Assembly (NCBI RefSeq): GCF_001571405.1
Contig: NZ_BCNX01000006.1
Span: 248,001 to 312,000 of the forward strand
Direction: 5' to 3'
DNA: 64,000 nt
DNA from: Methanoculleus thermophilus
Lineage (GTDB): Archaea; Halobacteriota; Methanomicrobia; Methanomicrobiales; Methanoculleaceae
Shown: positions 18,092 through 26,662 of the stretch, piece after piece
Layout of the letters: the number at the start of each line of letters is the position of its first letter
Numbering within the stretch: position 1 is the stretch's first letter
Program-made: the position numbers and the translations under genes
Notes under the pieces: model-generated
What the model saw: the letters and a program-made list of their open reading frames with translations, nothing else
Told to the model about the DNA's origin: nothing
Databases searched by the model: none

Positions 18092-18638
18092 CGTATCCGC
18101 TCCATCGAGTGCCGAGATTATGTTTGACCCCCAGATGATCGAGCACCCGGGCCACCACCATATCGACGAGGTCGTCGATCGTCTCCGGGCGCTGGTAGAA
18201 GGGGGGGCTTGCGACCATCACGGTCGCGCCCGCCTCGTCTGCGGCGAGCATGTTCTTTAGATGAATCCGGGAGAGCGGCATCTCTCGCAGGAGGAGGAGA
18301 AGGGGCCGCCTCTCCTTGAGGCAGACGTCCGCCGCCCGGCCGATCAGGTTCTCGGCGAGGCCGTTGCTGACCGCTGCAAGCGTCTTCATGCTGCAGGGGA
18401 CGATCGCCATCCCGTCGTAGCGAAACGAGCCGCTCGCGATATCGGCTGCGAGGTTGCTGTTCTCGGCGTATATGGCGTTGAATCCGTCCAGATCCACGCC
18501 CTCGAGCTCGGCTATCTGCCGGGCGGTATCGGAGATGACGATATGCACCGTTGCCTGATCGCAGAGCACCTCGAGCAGGCGGCGGGCGTAGATGACCCCG
18601 CTTGCCCCGGTGATCCCGACGACGAACTCTTTTGTCAT
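18084..18638 (-). CDS. ubiX: flavin prenyltransferase
   Basis: 184 residues, standard UbiX length, starting MTKEFVVGITGASGVIYARRLLE. The GITGASG loop binds FMN. It attaches a dimethylallyl group to FMN to make the prenylated cofactor needed by UbiD enzymes. MAIVPCSMKTLAAVSNGLAENLIGRAADV and LLLLLREMPLSRIHLKNM are strongly conserved. It is the first gene of the minus-strand isoprenoid block and overlaps the ubiD-type gene by 8 bases, tying cofactor supply to the decarboxylase. Confidence 0.95.
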   Translation of the reverse strand: MTKEFVVGITGASGVIYARRLLEVLCDQATVHIVISDTARQIAELEGVDLDGFNAIYAENSNLAADIASGSFRYDGMAIVPCSMKTLAAVSNGLAENLIGRAADVCLKERRPLLLLLREMPLSRIHLKNMLAADEAGATVMVASPPFYQRPETIDDLVDMVVARVLDHLGVKHNLGTRWSGYDA

Positions 18639-18653
18639 GGGCTCCTCATGAGT

Positions 18654-19862
18654 TTATGTCACTGCAAGTTTATCCTGTTTTGTCGCCCGCTTCACCCTGA
18701 GCACCTCCATCGCCGCCTGCTCCACGGCCTCGCGGTTTCTCTTCGTTGTGTAGACCCCGAGCCGCCACTGCTGCCGCCGGGTGTCGTTTAGGGTGTTGAT
18801 GAGCGGGGAGACCTCCTCGATATCGACCATCGCATGGCTGTTCCTGACCCGGACCTCCATCGAGAGGGCTCGCGGAAGCCGGGGGATATCCACAAGGACC
18901 TCGTCCTCGGGGACACCGGCGGTCTCGGCGATGGCGGCGGCGATCTCCCGCTCCCGGGCGGGCCCGAGGTCCTGCTGGAGGGCTGCGACGTTCACCCGGT
19001 CTTCGCCGACATAGAGCGCCCGTTTGTAGAGGTCCCGGACGTAGACCCGGCGGGCAAGATCGCGGGTGATCGGATTGGTCGAGTGCTTCAGCCGCTCCAT
19101 GCAGGCCGCGTCGTCCATCCGGGCGAACGCCTCCGGATCGGCGTCGGGGGCGTTTAAGATCTCTTTTCGGAGGGCGTGGACGAACATGCTCGTCGCGATC
19201 CGGCTCACGTGGTGGAAGTAGACCGCCGGGCGCATCAGGGTCCGGGCGATGAGGAGCGACTCGGCGGCGTTGATCCCGCCTTCGTGGAGCGCGACGCCGG
19301 AGTCGGTCAGGATCGTCGACCGGATCAGCCGGTGGGCGTCGACCGTTCCGTAGGGCACGCCGGTGTAGTGGGCGTCCCGCATCAGGTAGTCCATCCGGTC
19401 GACGTCCAGGCTCCCGTGGATGATACTTGCGAGGCGGTGCTCGCCCGAGACGACGGCGCAGACCTCGGCGGGATCGATCCCCTCCGCTTCGAGGATCCCG
19501 GCGATCGTCCCCTCCCGGACGAGGTGTTCGATCTCGTGGTGGCTCCGCCCGGTGAACTCCTCCATCACCGGCTCGGTGACGTGGGAGAAGGGGCCGTGGC
19601 CGACATCATGGAGGAGGGCGGCCGTGGTGACGAGTTTCGTCTCCTCGTCGTCGAGCCCAAGCTGCTGCGACATGAGCCGTGCAAGGTGCATCGTCCCGAG
19701 CGAGTGCTCGAAGCGGGTATGGTTCGCCCCGGGGTAGACGAGGTTTGCAAAGCCGAGCTGGGAGATGTGGCGGAGCCGCTGGACGACCTCCGAGTCGAGC
19801 AGCCGGAGCGCGAGCGCGTCCGCCTCGACGTAGCCGTGGACCGGATCTTTGATGATCTTCAT
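18654..19862 (-). CDS. HD-domain phosphohydrolase (dNTPase/SAMHD1-like)
   Basis: 402 residues. The N-terminus KIIKDPVHGYVEAD, the metal-binding set NHTRFEHSLGTMHLA and LLHDVGHGPFSHVTEP, and VDRMDYLMRDAHYTGVPYGTVD define the HD phosphohydrolase group related to dGTP triphosphohydrolases and SAMHD1. The likely reaction is removal of triphosphate from dNTPs or a related nucleotide, but several archaeal members remain uncharacterised. It ends 15 bases upstream of ubiX on the same strand, so it could be cotranscribed. Its start faces the CofD-like gene with only 35 bases between, and no ribosome site is evident. Confidence 0.85.
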   Translation of the reverse strand: MKIIKDPVHGYVEADALALRLLDSEVVQRLRHISQLGFANLVYPGANHTRFEHSLGTMHLARLMSQQLGLDDEETKLVTTAALLHDVGHGPFSHVTEPVMEEFTGRSHHEIEHLVREGTIAGILEAEGIDPAEVCAVVSGEHRLASIIHGSLDVDRMDYLMRDAHYTGVPYGTVDAHRLIRSTILTDSGVALHEGGINAAESLLIARTLMRPAVYFHHVSRIATSMFVHALRKEILNAPDADPEAFARMDDAACMERLKHSTNPITRDLARRVYVRDLYKRALYVGEDRVNVAALQQDLGPAREREIAAAIAETAGVPEDEVLVDIPRLPRALSMEVRVRNSHAMVDIEEVSPLINTLNDTRRQQWRLGVYTTKRNREAVEQAAMEVLRVKRATKQDKLAVT

Positions 19863-19897
19863 CCGTTCTGTTAAGATTCTTGGGAGAGGGGTGATAA

Positions 19898-20818
19898 ATG
19901 TATGGAGGAATGATCACCTTCCTTTCCGCCACCCCGGGCTCCCTCCCGTTCATCCAGGGCGTCCGGCAGATCCTCTACGACACCGAGATTGCCGTCGTCG
20001 CGTCCACCGCCGGGGACTGCCGGATCTCGGGGGGCCACGTGGCCCCCGAGGTCGATGCAGCCCTCTTCCTCTTTGCCGGCATCCTCGATACCAACCGGTG
20101 GTGGGGGATCAAGGGTGACACCTACGCCACCCATAACTACCTCCTGAAGGTGGCGGGGGGCGAGCCCTTCCCGATCGGCGACCGCGCCCGGGCCGTCCAG
20201 ATCGCCCGGGCGGCGCTCCTCGATGCCGGCCTGACCCTGACGGAGGCGGTTCGGGCGCAGTCCTCCTCGCTCAAGATCGGGGCGACCGTCCTCCCGGTGA
20301 CCGACGAAGAGTGCGGCCTCCTCATCGACACCGGGACCGAACGCCTCCCGCTCCTCACCTACCTGATGACCGCTCCGTCCGATACCGAGGTGCGGGAGAT
20401 CGTCTCTGCCGCACCCGCCCCTCCGGCGGTCACGGACGAGGTGCGGGCGGTGATCGAGGGAAGCGACGCCGTCGTGATCGGACCCTCAAGCCCGGCCGCA
20501 AGCGTCCTTCCAATCCTCGAGTGCGCCGGGATGCGGGACCTCCTCCGCGACCGGTTCGTCGTCGCAGTCTCGCCGTTCCGCGGGGGCGTCGCGCCGGACC
20601 CGAAGGACGCCGCGCTCATGTATGCCGCCGGAGAGAAACCGACCTCCCCGGGGGTCTCCCGGCTCTACGGGGATATCGTCGACGTCTTTGTCCAGGACCG
20701 CCACGACCCCGACGAGGTCCCCGGCTCGCTCCGGCTGGAGACCAGCCTCCTGCACCGCCGGCAGGCCGAGTCACTCGCCTGGGACGTCATGGCGGTCATA
20801 CGGCACGCGGTTTCATGA
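19898..20818 (+). CDS. diverged CofD-family paralogue
   Basis: 306 residues, homologous along its whole length to the CofD gene that follows 72 bases later, with shared landmarks [42 protein letters not shown] and VIGPSSPAASVLPILECAGMRDLL. The nucleotide-binding N-terminal loop is altered: CofD has [12 protein letters not shown], but this protein has SATPGSLPFIQG. The [16 protein letters not shown] segment becomes STAGDCRISGGHVAPE. It probably no longer catalyses the F420-0 reaction, or uses another substrate, or acts as a partner subunit. The ATG at 19898 is preferred over 19910 because GGGGTGAT precedes it; the GGAGG before 19910 is too close. Confidence 0.8.
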   Translation: MYGGMITFLSATPGSLPFIQGVRQILYDTEIAVVASTAGDCRISGGHVAPEVDAALFLFAGILDTNRWWGIKGDTYATHNYLLKVAGGEPFPIGDRARAVQIARAALLDAGLTLTEAVRAQSSSLKIGATVLPVTDEECGLLIDTGTERLPLLTYLMTAPSDTEVREIVSAAPAPPAVTDEVRAVIEGSDAVVIGPSSPAASVLPILECAGMRDLLRDRFVVAVSPFRGGVAPDPKDAALMYAAGEKPTSPGVSRLYGDIVDVFVQDRHDPDEVPGSLRLETSLLHRRQAESLAWDVMAVIRHAVS

Positions 20819-20856
20819 ACCGGCGGGTCTATAGCGCACACGCGATTGGAAACAAT

Positions 20857-20866
20857 CATATAAGGA
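20857..20866 (+). promoter_or_regulatory. TATA box for cofD
   Basis: CATATAAGG about 28-34 bases before the cofD ATG (20891), giving cofD its own near-leaderless promoter despite the CofD-like gene just upstream. Confidence 0.45.
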
Positions 20867-20890
20867 TGGACCTGATACGCTAATTATCCA

Positions 20891-21793
20891 ATGATTACCT
20901 TCCTCTCAGGCGGGACCGGGACCCCAAAGCTCCTCCGCGGAATGCGCGAGCTGCTGGAGGAGCGGGAGATCGCGGTCGTCGTCAACACGGCCGAGGATAT
21001 GTGGCTCTCGGGCAACCACCTCTCTCCCGACGTCGATACGGTCATGTACCTCTTTGCGGGCATCCTCGACACCAGCAAGTGGTGGGGAATCCACGGCGAC
21101 ACCTTCATCACTCACGACCTTCTCAAAAGACTCGGCATCAACGAGTTCATCGCCGTCGGTGACCAGGACCGGGCGATCCACGTCGCACGGGGTGAGATGC
21201 TCCGGAACGGAATAAGCCTCACCGAGGCGACGAAGGCCCTCTGCAAGACCCTGACCGTCCAGGCAACGGTTCTTCCCATGACCGACTCCCCCGTGACGAC
21301 CTACGTCCGCACGAAGATGGGCGAGATGCACTTCCAGGAGTACTGGGTGAAGCACCGGGGGGATGTGGCGATCGACGGCGTCGTCCGCAGGTTCAGCGAG
21401 CCCCCGGTCGCGACAGAAGAGGTTATCGAGGCGATTGAGAGAAGCGATGCCGTGGTGGTCGGGCCGAGCAACCCGGTCACGAGCATCTCCCCAATCCTCG
21501 AGTGCGCCGGTGTGAGGGAGGCGCTCCGCCGGCAGCGTGTCATCGCGGTAAGCCCCTTCATCGGCGATGCGCCGGTCAGCGGCCCGGCGGCGGCTCTGAT
21601 GCGTGCGTTTGGAAAGGAGGCCTCCTCCGCCGGGACCTGCAGTCTCTATGAGGACTTCGTGGATGTCTTCATCCAGGATATCCGGGATCCGGTCGCGATC
21701 GAGGGGGCTCTGCGCCTCGATACCCTCATGGTCAACCGGGGCAAGAGCCTCGATCTCGCTAAAAATATCCTCTCTTTGATTTACGGGTGCTAG
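20891..21793 (+). CDS. cofD: 2-phospho-L-lactate (or phosphoenolpyruvate) transferase of coenzyme F420 synthesis
   Basis: 300 residues with the complete CofD fold. The nucleotide loop is [18 protein letters not shown], followed by [39 protein letters not shown] and [17 protein letters not shown]. It joins the guanosine-diphosphate-activated lactate unit to the deazaflavin Fo, forming F420-0, the hydride carrier of methanogenesis. CofC, CofE and CofG/H are not in the window. It has its own promoter and follows a degenerate paralogue, pointing to a local duplication. The 3' end is close to the convergent iscU-like gene. Confidence 0.95.
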   Translation: MITFLSGGTGTPKLLRGMRELLEEREIAVVVNTAEDMWLSGNHLSPDVDTVMYLFAGILDTSKWWGIHGDTFITHDLLKRLGINEFIAVGDQDRAIHVARGEMLRNGISLTEATKALCKTLTVQATVLPMTDSPVTTYVRTKMGEMHFQEYWVKHRGDVAIDGVVRRFSEPPVATEEVIEAIERSDAVVVGPSNPVTSISPILECAGVREALRRQRVIAVSPFIGDAPVSGPAAALMRAFGKEASSAGTCSLYEDFVDVFIQDIRDPVAIEGALRLDTLMVNRGKSLDLAKNILSLIYGC

Positions 21794-21798
21794 ATCCT

Positions 21799-22188
21799 TC
21801 ACCCACTCTTCTGCTTTTTGCGGTAGTCTTCTATCGCGGCGTGGAGCGCCTCTGCCGCGAGGTTCGAGCAGTGCATCTTCCGGGGCGGCAGCCCATCGAG
21901 TTCGCTCGCCACGTCGTCGCGGGTGATCTTCATCGCTTCGTCGAGCGTCTTCCCTTTGGCCATGTCGGTCACCATGCTGCTCGTGGCGATTGCCGATCCA
22001 CACCCGAACGTCCGGAACTTGATATCCTCGATGACGTCGTCCTTGACCTTGATGAAGATCTCCATGATGTCCCCGCAGACCGGGTTGCCGACCTTGCCGT
22101 AGCCGTCCGGGTTCTCAATCACCCCGACGTTGTGCGGATTCATGAAGTGCTCCATCACCTTCTGGCTGTATCCGATCTGTTCTGCCAT
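21799..22188 (-). CDS. IscU/NifU-type Fe-S cluster scaffold
   Basis: 129 residues with the three scaffold cysteines at positions 38 (NPVCGD), 63 (FGCGSA) and 107 (KMHCSN). The N-terminus YSQKVMEHFMNPHNVGVI is typical of the family. It assembles a transient 2Fe-2S or 4Fe-4S cluster from a cysteine desulfurase before delivery to target proteins. No iscS is adjacent in the window. Instead it stands last in a minus-strand series of sulfur-carrier genes (TusA, TusA-like, DsrE), although 146 bases separate it from DsrE. Confidence 0.92.
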   Translation of the reverse strand: MAEQIGYSQKVMEHFMNPHNVGVIENPDGYGKVGNPVCGDIMEIFIKVKDDVIEDIKFRTFGCGSAIATSSMVTDMAKGKTLDEAMKITRDDVASELDGLPPRKMHCSNLAAEALHAAIEDYRKKQKSG

Positions 22189-22334
22189 AGTGTTACCGTC
22201 CTATAGCGGTGTAACAACCTGTAGGAGTTTAACTGTTTCTCTGGCGGCCTCGGCGATCCGGGGCACCTCGTCCGACCCATTGCCGCGCCCGGGTGTTGGG
22301 TCGTGATAGTGCCCCGGATCCTCTGGAATCCTCC

Positions 22335-22694
22335 CTAAAACGTAATGACTGCATCGGCATCGATGGCGAGGTCGTTTAGGGTAAGGGAACCGACGACCCG
22401 CCCCTCCTCGATGAAGTCCCCTCGCTCGAGGCCGAGAGTCTCGGTGCTCTGCTCGCAGATGTAGATCTTTGCTCCCGCGGCGATCGCCTGGTCCCTCATC
22501 TCAGAGAGTTTCGGGAAGTTGCCGGCCTGGATCTCCTCCGCCGCCCCTCTCTTGACGACCGTCACCCCTTTGATCATGAAGAAGATGTCCACGTCCACGC
22601 CCATTGCTCGCGCCGCGGTAGCGAGAACGAACGGCGCATACAGCCTCTCGGGAGTGTCGATACCGCTGGTCTGGATATAGAGTATCCGTGCCAT
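22335..22694 (-). CDS. DsrE family protein
   Basis: 119 residues with the DsrE/TusD-like fold. The sequence MARILYIQTSGIDTPERLYAPFVLATAARAMG shows the P-loop-like start, and KIYICEQSTETLG carries the cysteine at the position of the active-site sulfur carrier. Such proteins pass persulfide sulfur between carriers. GGAG lies upstream of the ATG. The gene follows two TusA-family genes on the same strand, consistent with a sulfur-relay role. Acceptors (Fe-S clusters, thiolated tRNA, methanogenesis cofactors) are not resolved. Confidence 0.85.
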   Translation of the reverse strand: MARILYIQTSGIDTPERLYAPFVLATAARAMGVDVDIFFMIKGVTVVKRGAAEEIQAGNFPKLSEMRDQAIAAGAKIYICEQSTETLGLERGDFIEEGRVVGSLTLNDLAIDADAVITF

Positions 22695-22805
22695 ACATCA
22701 AACTCCTGCCCGGATGGAACGGAGGTCCCCTCCCCGGCCGCTCTCTCACGGCTCATCTGCTCGGCCGGCGCCTGTCAGCCACGCAAGCCTCCAGTCTCCA
22801 TCCGA

Positions 22806-23057
22806 TCACTTCGCTTCTACAGGCGCCACCCTCCCCTTGCGCAGGATGATGGTCGTAACACCCGAGGTGACATGCTCCTCCTCGATCGTATGTCCGCTCT
22901 CACCGGCCCAGTTCCGAACCATCTCGACAAGATCGGGTTTATCGGTCGTTACCTGCAGGATCTGCCCCTCGTTGAGCGCCTTCATCTCCGTCTCGATCGA
23001 GAGCATGGGCGACTGGCAGATGCCAACGCAGCTGACTGTCTTATCCGCATACATCAT
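22806..23057 (-). CDS. TusA-like sulfur carrier, variant active site
   Basis: 83 residues from the ATG at 23057; GGTGAT lies just upstream, overlapping the end of the preceding tusA. The fold is TusA/SirA-like (VSCVGICQSPMLSIETEMKALNEGQILQVTTDKPDLVEMV), but the usual CPxP motif reads CQSP with a second cysteine four residues before it. The key cysteine is kept and the first proline is lost, so sulfur transfer is plausible but untested. It lies between canonical TusA and DsrE. Confidence 0.8.
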   Translation of the reverse strand: MMYADKTVSCVGICQSPMLSIETEMKALNEGQILQVTTDKPDLVEMVRNWAGESGHTIEEEHVTSGVTTIILRKGRVAPVEAK

Positions 23058-23066
23058 CCCTATCAC

Positions 23067-23309
23067 CTACTTCATCTTCCGGATGCAGAACCTCATGACT
23101 CCGTCAACCTTTTCGAACTTCACGATCTCGTGACCCATCCGGTCTGCCCAGCGCCGGATGTCCTCCTCTGCGGCAGGGTCGTCCGCCTTGACCATGAGCA
23201 CCTCTCCGACGTCGAGTTTCTCGATGGCCTCTTTTGTCATCGTGACCGGCATGGGACAGTAGAGCCCGATACAGTCCACGACCGCCATGGGTTTATTCTC
23301 CAATTCCAT
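23067..23309 (-). CDS. TusA-family sulfur carrier protein
   Basis: 80 residues, with the canonical motif DCIGLYCPMPVTMTKEAIEKL and active Cys18 in CPMP. TusA proteins carry persulfide sulfur from cysteine desulfurase to downstream acceptors. The ATG at 23309 has GGAAGGT upstream; an in-frame ATG at 23288 is possible. It is the first gene of the sulfur-relay cluster. About 95-120 bases upstream lies a promoter element resembling the one shared by the envelope island. Confidence 0.88.
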   Translation of the reverse strand: MELENKPMAVVDCIGLYCPMPVTMTKEAIEKLDVGEVLMVKADDPAAEEDIRRWADRMGHEIVKFEKVDGVMRFCIRKMK

Positions 23310-23738
23310 CTCTGTACCTTCCTTTGGGGTGCGCGTGTGGGAATCCGAGCATCGTAGCGCGTCATGGGCAGACTCCCGGCCGCACCGGATCATGTACCGA
23401 TGGCATATATGCGTTTCTCTGACAAACGTCCGGTACGAAAAACCGCATAGATCGGCCATGATTGCCGGGGATTTGGAGAATCCCCCGCTGTCTCGCCTCG
23501 ATTAGGGGATCCGTTTACAGGGTGACGACGGGTACCTGGAAACCCTGTTCTTTTGGTCTATCGGTAGTCCCCTCCCCCTCAGTTGAGCATGACTAAATAC
23601 CATTTTTAACGCGCTTTTTTCTAATTTGGTGGTATATTCGGGGGCTATTCCTAAAAATAGGAAAAATTTTGCCCCATTATTAAATTTATGGCTGTTATAA
23701 CCGAAAACATTAAAAAATCAAGTGATAGATGATCTCTA
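23310..23738. other. divergent intergenic region tusA / pdaD
   Basis: 429 bases without a supported gene. The part next to tusA is of average composition. From about 23580 on it becomes AT-rich and holds a TATA-like TAAATTTATG near 23681-23690 for the plus-strand gene. A perfect inverted repeat TTCCTA-AAAA-TAGGAA lies at 23648-23663, itself flanked by GGGGC (23641) and GCCCC (23671). This could be an operator or a hairpin. Confidence 0.5.
23404..23428 (-). promoter_or_regulatory. probable tusA promoter, weak copy of the island motif
   Basis: On the minus strand TTTGTC, two bases, AGAAAC, then a TATA-like GCATATATG. It keeps the order and spacing of the motif found before the envelope-island genes, with several substitutions. 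Predicted transcription start near 23380, leaving a leader of about 70 bases. Confidence 0.45.
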
Positions 23739-24281
23739 ATGTTTGTTCCGACCAAGTGTTTCTTTACAAAAGGTGTGGGGATCCACAAAGACAAACTGGC
23801 ATCGTTTGAACTGGCCCTCAGGCAGGCAGGCATCGAGAAATACAATCTTGTTTACGTCTCGAGTATCTTTCCCCCGAACTGTCAGCTGATATCGAAGGAG
23901 GAAGGCTTAAAGGAACTCTCTCCGGGCAGCATCGTCTACGTCGTCATGGCCCGGAATGAGACCAATGAACCGAGCCGGCTTGTCTCTGCCGCCATCGGAC
24001 ATGCAATGCCCAAGGAGAGCGACGCCTACGGCTACCTTTCCGAGCACCATGCCTTCGGAGAGACCGCGGAAGTGTCGGGCGAGTACGCCGAGGACCTTGC
24101 GGCGACAATGCTCGCGACAACGCTCGGCATCGAGTTCGATCCCGACCAGGCATGGCAGGAACGCGAGCAGATCTACAAGGCGAGCGGACGGATTATAAGC
24201 ACGACGCATACCTGTCAGGCGGCGGAAGGGGATATGAGCGGCCGCTGGACCACGGTCATTGCTGCGGCGGTCTTCCTGTAA
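23739..24281 (+). CDS. pdaD: pyruvoyl-dependent arginine decarboxylase
   Basis: 180 residues. The proenzyme cleaves itself between two serines to create a pyruvoyl cofactor; the site is visible as [10 protein letters not shown] with Ser41-Ser42. The mature enzyme converts arginine to agmatine for polyamine (or agmatidine) synthesis. The N-terminus with [19 protein letters not shown] and the later [14 protein letters not shown] match archaeal PdaD. The gene stands alone behind an AT-rich promoter region. Confidence 0.95.
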   Translation: MFVPTKCFFTKGVGIHKDKLASFELALRQAGIEKYNLVYVSSIFPPNCQLISKEEGLKELSPGSIVYVVMARNETNEPSRLVSAAIGHAMPKESDAYGYLSEHHAFGETAEVSGEYAEDLAATMLATTLGIEFDPDQAWQEREQIYKASGRIISTTHTCQAAEGDMSGRWTTVIAAAVFL

Positions 24282-24425
24282 GTCCACACCACCCCGGGCG
24301 GCCGCCCTCTTTTCCCGCGGCCGTCCGGGTCCAACCATATCAACCCCTCTTGGCGGAGCGTTCCTCCGGGCTGGAGCGCAAGACAAAATACCTCCCGGGG
24401 CCCACACTGTATCCAGGTTTTTCAC

Positions 24426-25715
24426 ATGCGTCAACCAATACAGGCCGTAACCCCCAAGACCGAATATGCTGAGGTCATTGGATGGGTGCACGAGGTCCGC
24501 GACCTCGGTGGACTTGCGTTCTTTGTTATTCGTGATAGATCCGGCATCATCCAGGTGACTATCCCGAAGAAGAAGGTCACGGCTGAGGTTCTTGAGACTG
24601 TCCGGAACATCTCAAGAGAATCCGTGGTCCGGGTCCGTGGCCAGGTAAAGGCGATCGAGAAAGCACCCGGCGGACGCGAGATCGTCCCCGAAGAACTTGA
24701 GATCATCAGCCTTGCGGAGAGCCCGCTCCCGCTCGACGTCGCCGAGAAGGTCCCGGCCGAGCTCGATACTAGGCTTGACTCCCGGTTCCTGGACGCGAGA
24801 AAACCGCGTGTCCGCGCCATCTTCTTCATCCGCTCTGCGGTGACCTGCGCCGCGACCGCGTTCCTTGCCTCACGGGGCTGCATCAATATCACCACCCCGA
24901 AGATCGTCGCCGCCGCGACCGAGGGCGGTACCGAGCTCTTCCCGATCGCCTACTTCGAGAAAGAGGCCTTCATGAACCAGAGCCCGCAGCTCTATAAGCA
25001 GATGATGATGGCTGCCGGGTTTGAGAGCGTCTTTGAGATCGGTCCCATCTTCCGGGCCGAGGAGCACAATACCGTCCGCCACCTCAATGAGGCGACGAGC
25101 CTCGATGTCGAGGTCTCGTTTGCGGACCACAACGACGTCATGGAACTCCTGGAAGACCTGATCATCCACGTCTACGAGACGGTCGCAAAGACCTGCAGCA
25201 ACGAACTCGCGGAGCTCGGGATCGAACTTGCGGTTCCGAAGAAGCCGTTCCCCCGGATCCCGTATATCGAGGCGATCGAGATCGCAAACCGCACCATCGA
25301 GGAGAAGATTGCCTTCGGCGGTGACCTCTCCCCGGCGGCCGAGCGGGCGGTCGGCGATGCGGTCGGGACGCACTACTTCATCGTCGATTGGCCGACCGAT
25401 ACCAGGCCCTACTATGCGATGCCCTACCCGGACAGGCCTGAGTTCTGCAAGGCCTTCGACCTGATGCACCCCAGGATGGAACTTGCCTCCGGTGCCCAGC
25501 GTATCCACGACTATAACCTCCTGGTGGAGCGGATCCGCGCAAAGGGCCTCTCCCCCGAGAGTTTCGAGTTCTACCTAAAGACGTTCCGCTACGGGATGCC
25601 TCCGCACGCCGGATGGGGCCTCGGCATCGAGCGTCTCGTGATGACGATGCTCGATCTCGGAAACATCCGCGAGGCGGTGCTCTTCCCGCGCGACCGACAC
25701 AGACTGACCCCATGA
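24426..25715 (+). CDS. aspS: aspartyl-tRNA synthetase (archaeal type)
   Basis: 429 residues, the short archaeal/eukaryotic-like form without the bacterial insertion domain. An OB-fold anticodon-binding domain (about 15-100) precedes the class II core. Visible are motif 1 around the 130s, motif 2 as [27 protein letters not shown], and motif 3 as [28 protein letters not shown]. It charges tRNA-Asp; many archaeal forms are non-discriminating and also make Asp-tRNA-Asn, which sequence inspection alone cannot settle. The stop overlaps the next ATG by four bases (ATGA), so the methionine synthase gene is probably cotranslated. Confidence 0.96.
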   Translation: MRQPIQAVTPKTEYAEVIGWVHEVRDLGGLAFFVIRDRSGIIQVTIPKKKVTAEVLETVRNISRESVVRVRGQVKAIEKAPGGREIVPEELEIISLAESPLPLDVAEKVPAELDTRLDSRFLDARKPRVRAIFFIRSAVTCAATAFLASRGCINITTPKIVAAATEGGTELFPIAYFEKEAFMNQSPQLYKQMMMAAGFESVFEIGPIFRAEEHNTVRHLNEATSLDVEVSFADHNDVMELLEDLIIHVYETVAKTCSNELAELGIELAVPKKPFPRIPYIEAIEIANRTIEEKIAFGGDLSPAAERAVGDAVGTHYFIVDWPTDTRPYYAMPYPDRPEFCKAFDLMHPRMELASGAQRIHDYNLLVERIRAKGLSPESFEFYLKTFRYGMPPHAGWGLGIERLVMTMLDLGNIREAVLFPRDRHRLTP

Positions 25716-26614
25716 CCCTGACGAGCGTGCGTCTCCCGACCACCGTGGTCGGGAGCTACCCGGTGGTGAAAGGCTCGGGGCTTTTTGCCCGCATGAACCC
25801 GCTCAAGCATGCGGTGGAGGTAGCGGTCGCCGACCAGATCAGTGCCGGGATCGATATCATCTCCGACGGCCAGGTCCGGGGCGACATGATCCGGGCCTTC
25901 ACCTCCCACCTCCCCGGTATCCGGGGGTCTTCGGTCGTCGGAAAGGTCCAGCCGGCACAGCGTCCCATAACGCTCGCGGACACAAAGTACGCCCTCTCCC
26001 GGCACCCGAAGGTGAAGGGGATCCTCACCGGTCCGAGCACGCTTGCACACGGTCTTGCCATCGAGACGTCGTTCTACCGGAACAAGGAAGAACTGGTCCT
26101 CGATCTTGCTCAGGCGCTCGCAGTCGAGGCGAGACACCTCCAGGACGCCGGGGTTGCCCTCATCCAGGTCGATGAGCCCATCTTCTCGACGGGGGCGGCA
26201 AACATCGCCGTCGGCCGGGAGGCGGTGAACGCGATCGCCGGGGTGCTGCGCACTCCCGTCTGTCTCCACGTCTGCGGGAACCTCGAGACTGTCATCGATG
26301 ATATTCTCAGAACAAACGTCGCCATATTCGATTTTGAGTTCGCAAACAACCCCGGAAATCTCGAGGTGCTCTCGGAGAAGGATCTCCGGGGCCGGATGGT
26401 CGGCTATGGGTGCGTCGACTCGGCAGATCCGGGGATCGAGAGTATTGAAGCGATCAAAAAGAGGATCGAGGCCGGGGTCGATATCTTCTCGCCGGAGGCG
26501 ATGCTCCTTGATCCTGACTGCGGTATGCGGATGCGGACGCGGGATGAGGCGTTCGGCAAACTGAAGAATATGGTCGCTGCGGCGAAACTTGTCCGGGCCG
26601 AGTATACGGACTAG
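25712..26614 (+). CDS. core (folate-independent) methionine synthase, MetE C-terminal-like
   Basis: 300 residues corresponding only to the catalytic C-terminal barrel of MetE, as in methanogen enzymes that take the methyl group from a methylcorrinoid protein instead of methyl-folate. The start TTVVGSYPV is typical. The zinc ligands are visible as CLHVCGN (His-x-Cys) and DPDCGM near the C-terminus, and LIQVDEPIFS holds the catalytic acidic residues. It overlaps aspS by four bases. The exact methyl donor is inferred from the family. Confidence 0.88.
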   Translation: MTLTSVRLPTTVVGSYPVVKGSGLFARMNPLKHAVEVAVADQISAGIDIISDGQVRGDMIRAFTSHLPGIRGSSVVGKVQPAQRPITLADTKYALSRHPKVKGILTGPSTLAHGLAIETSFYRNKEELVLDLAQALAVEARHLQDAGVALIQVDEPIFSTGAANIAVGREAVNAIAGVLRTPVCLHVCGNLETVIDDILRTNVAIFDFEFANNPGNLEVLSEKDLRGRMVGYGCVDSADPGIESIEAIKKRIEAGVDIFSPEAMLLDPDCGMRMRTRDEAFGKLKNMVAAAKLVRAEYTD

Positions 26615-26662
26615 GCCGCCGGCGTCCCTCTCCCGGATGTCGCGCCAAAAAGAGTATTCTCC

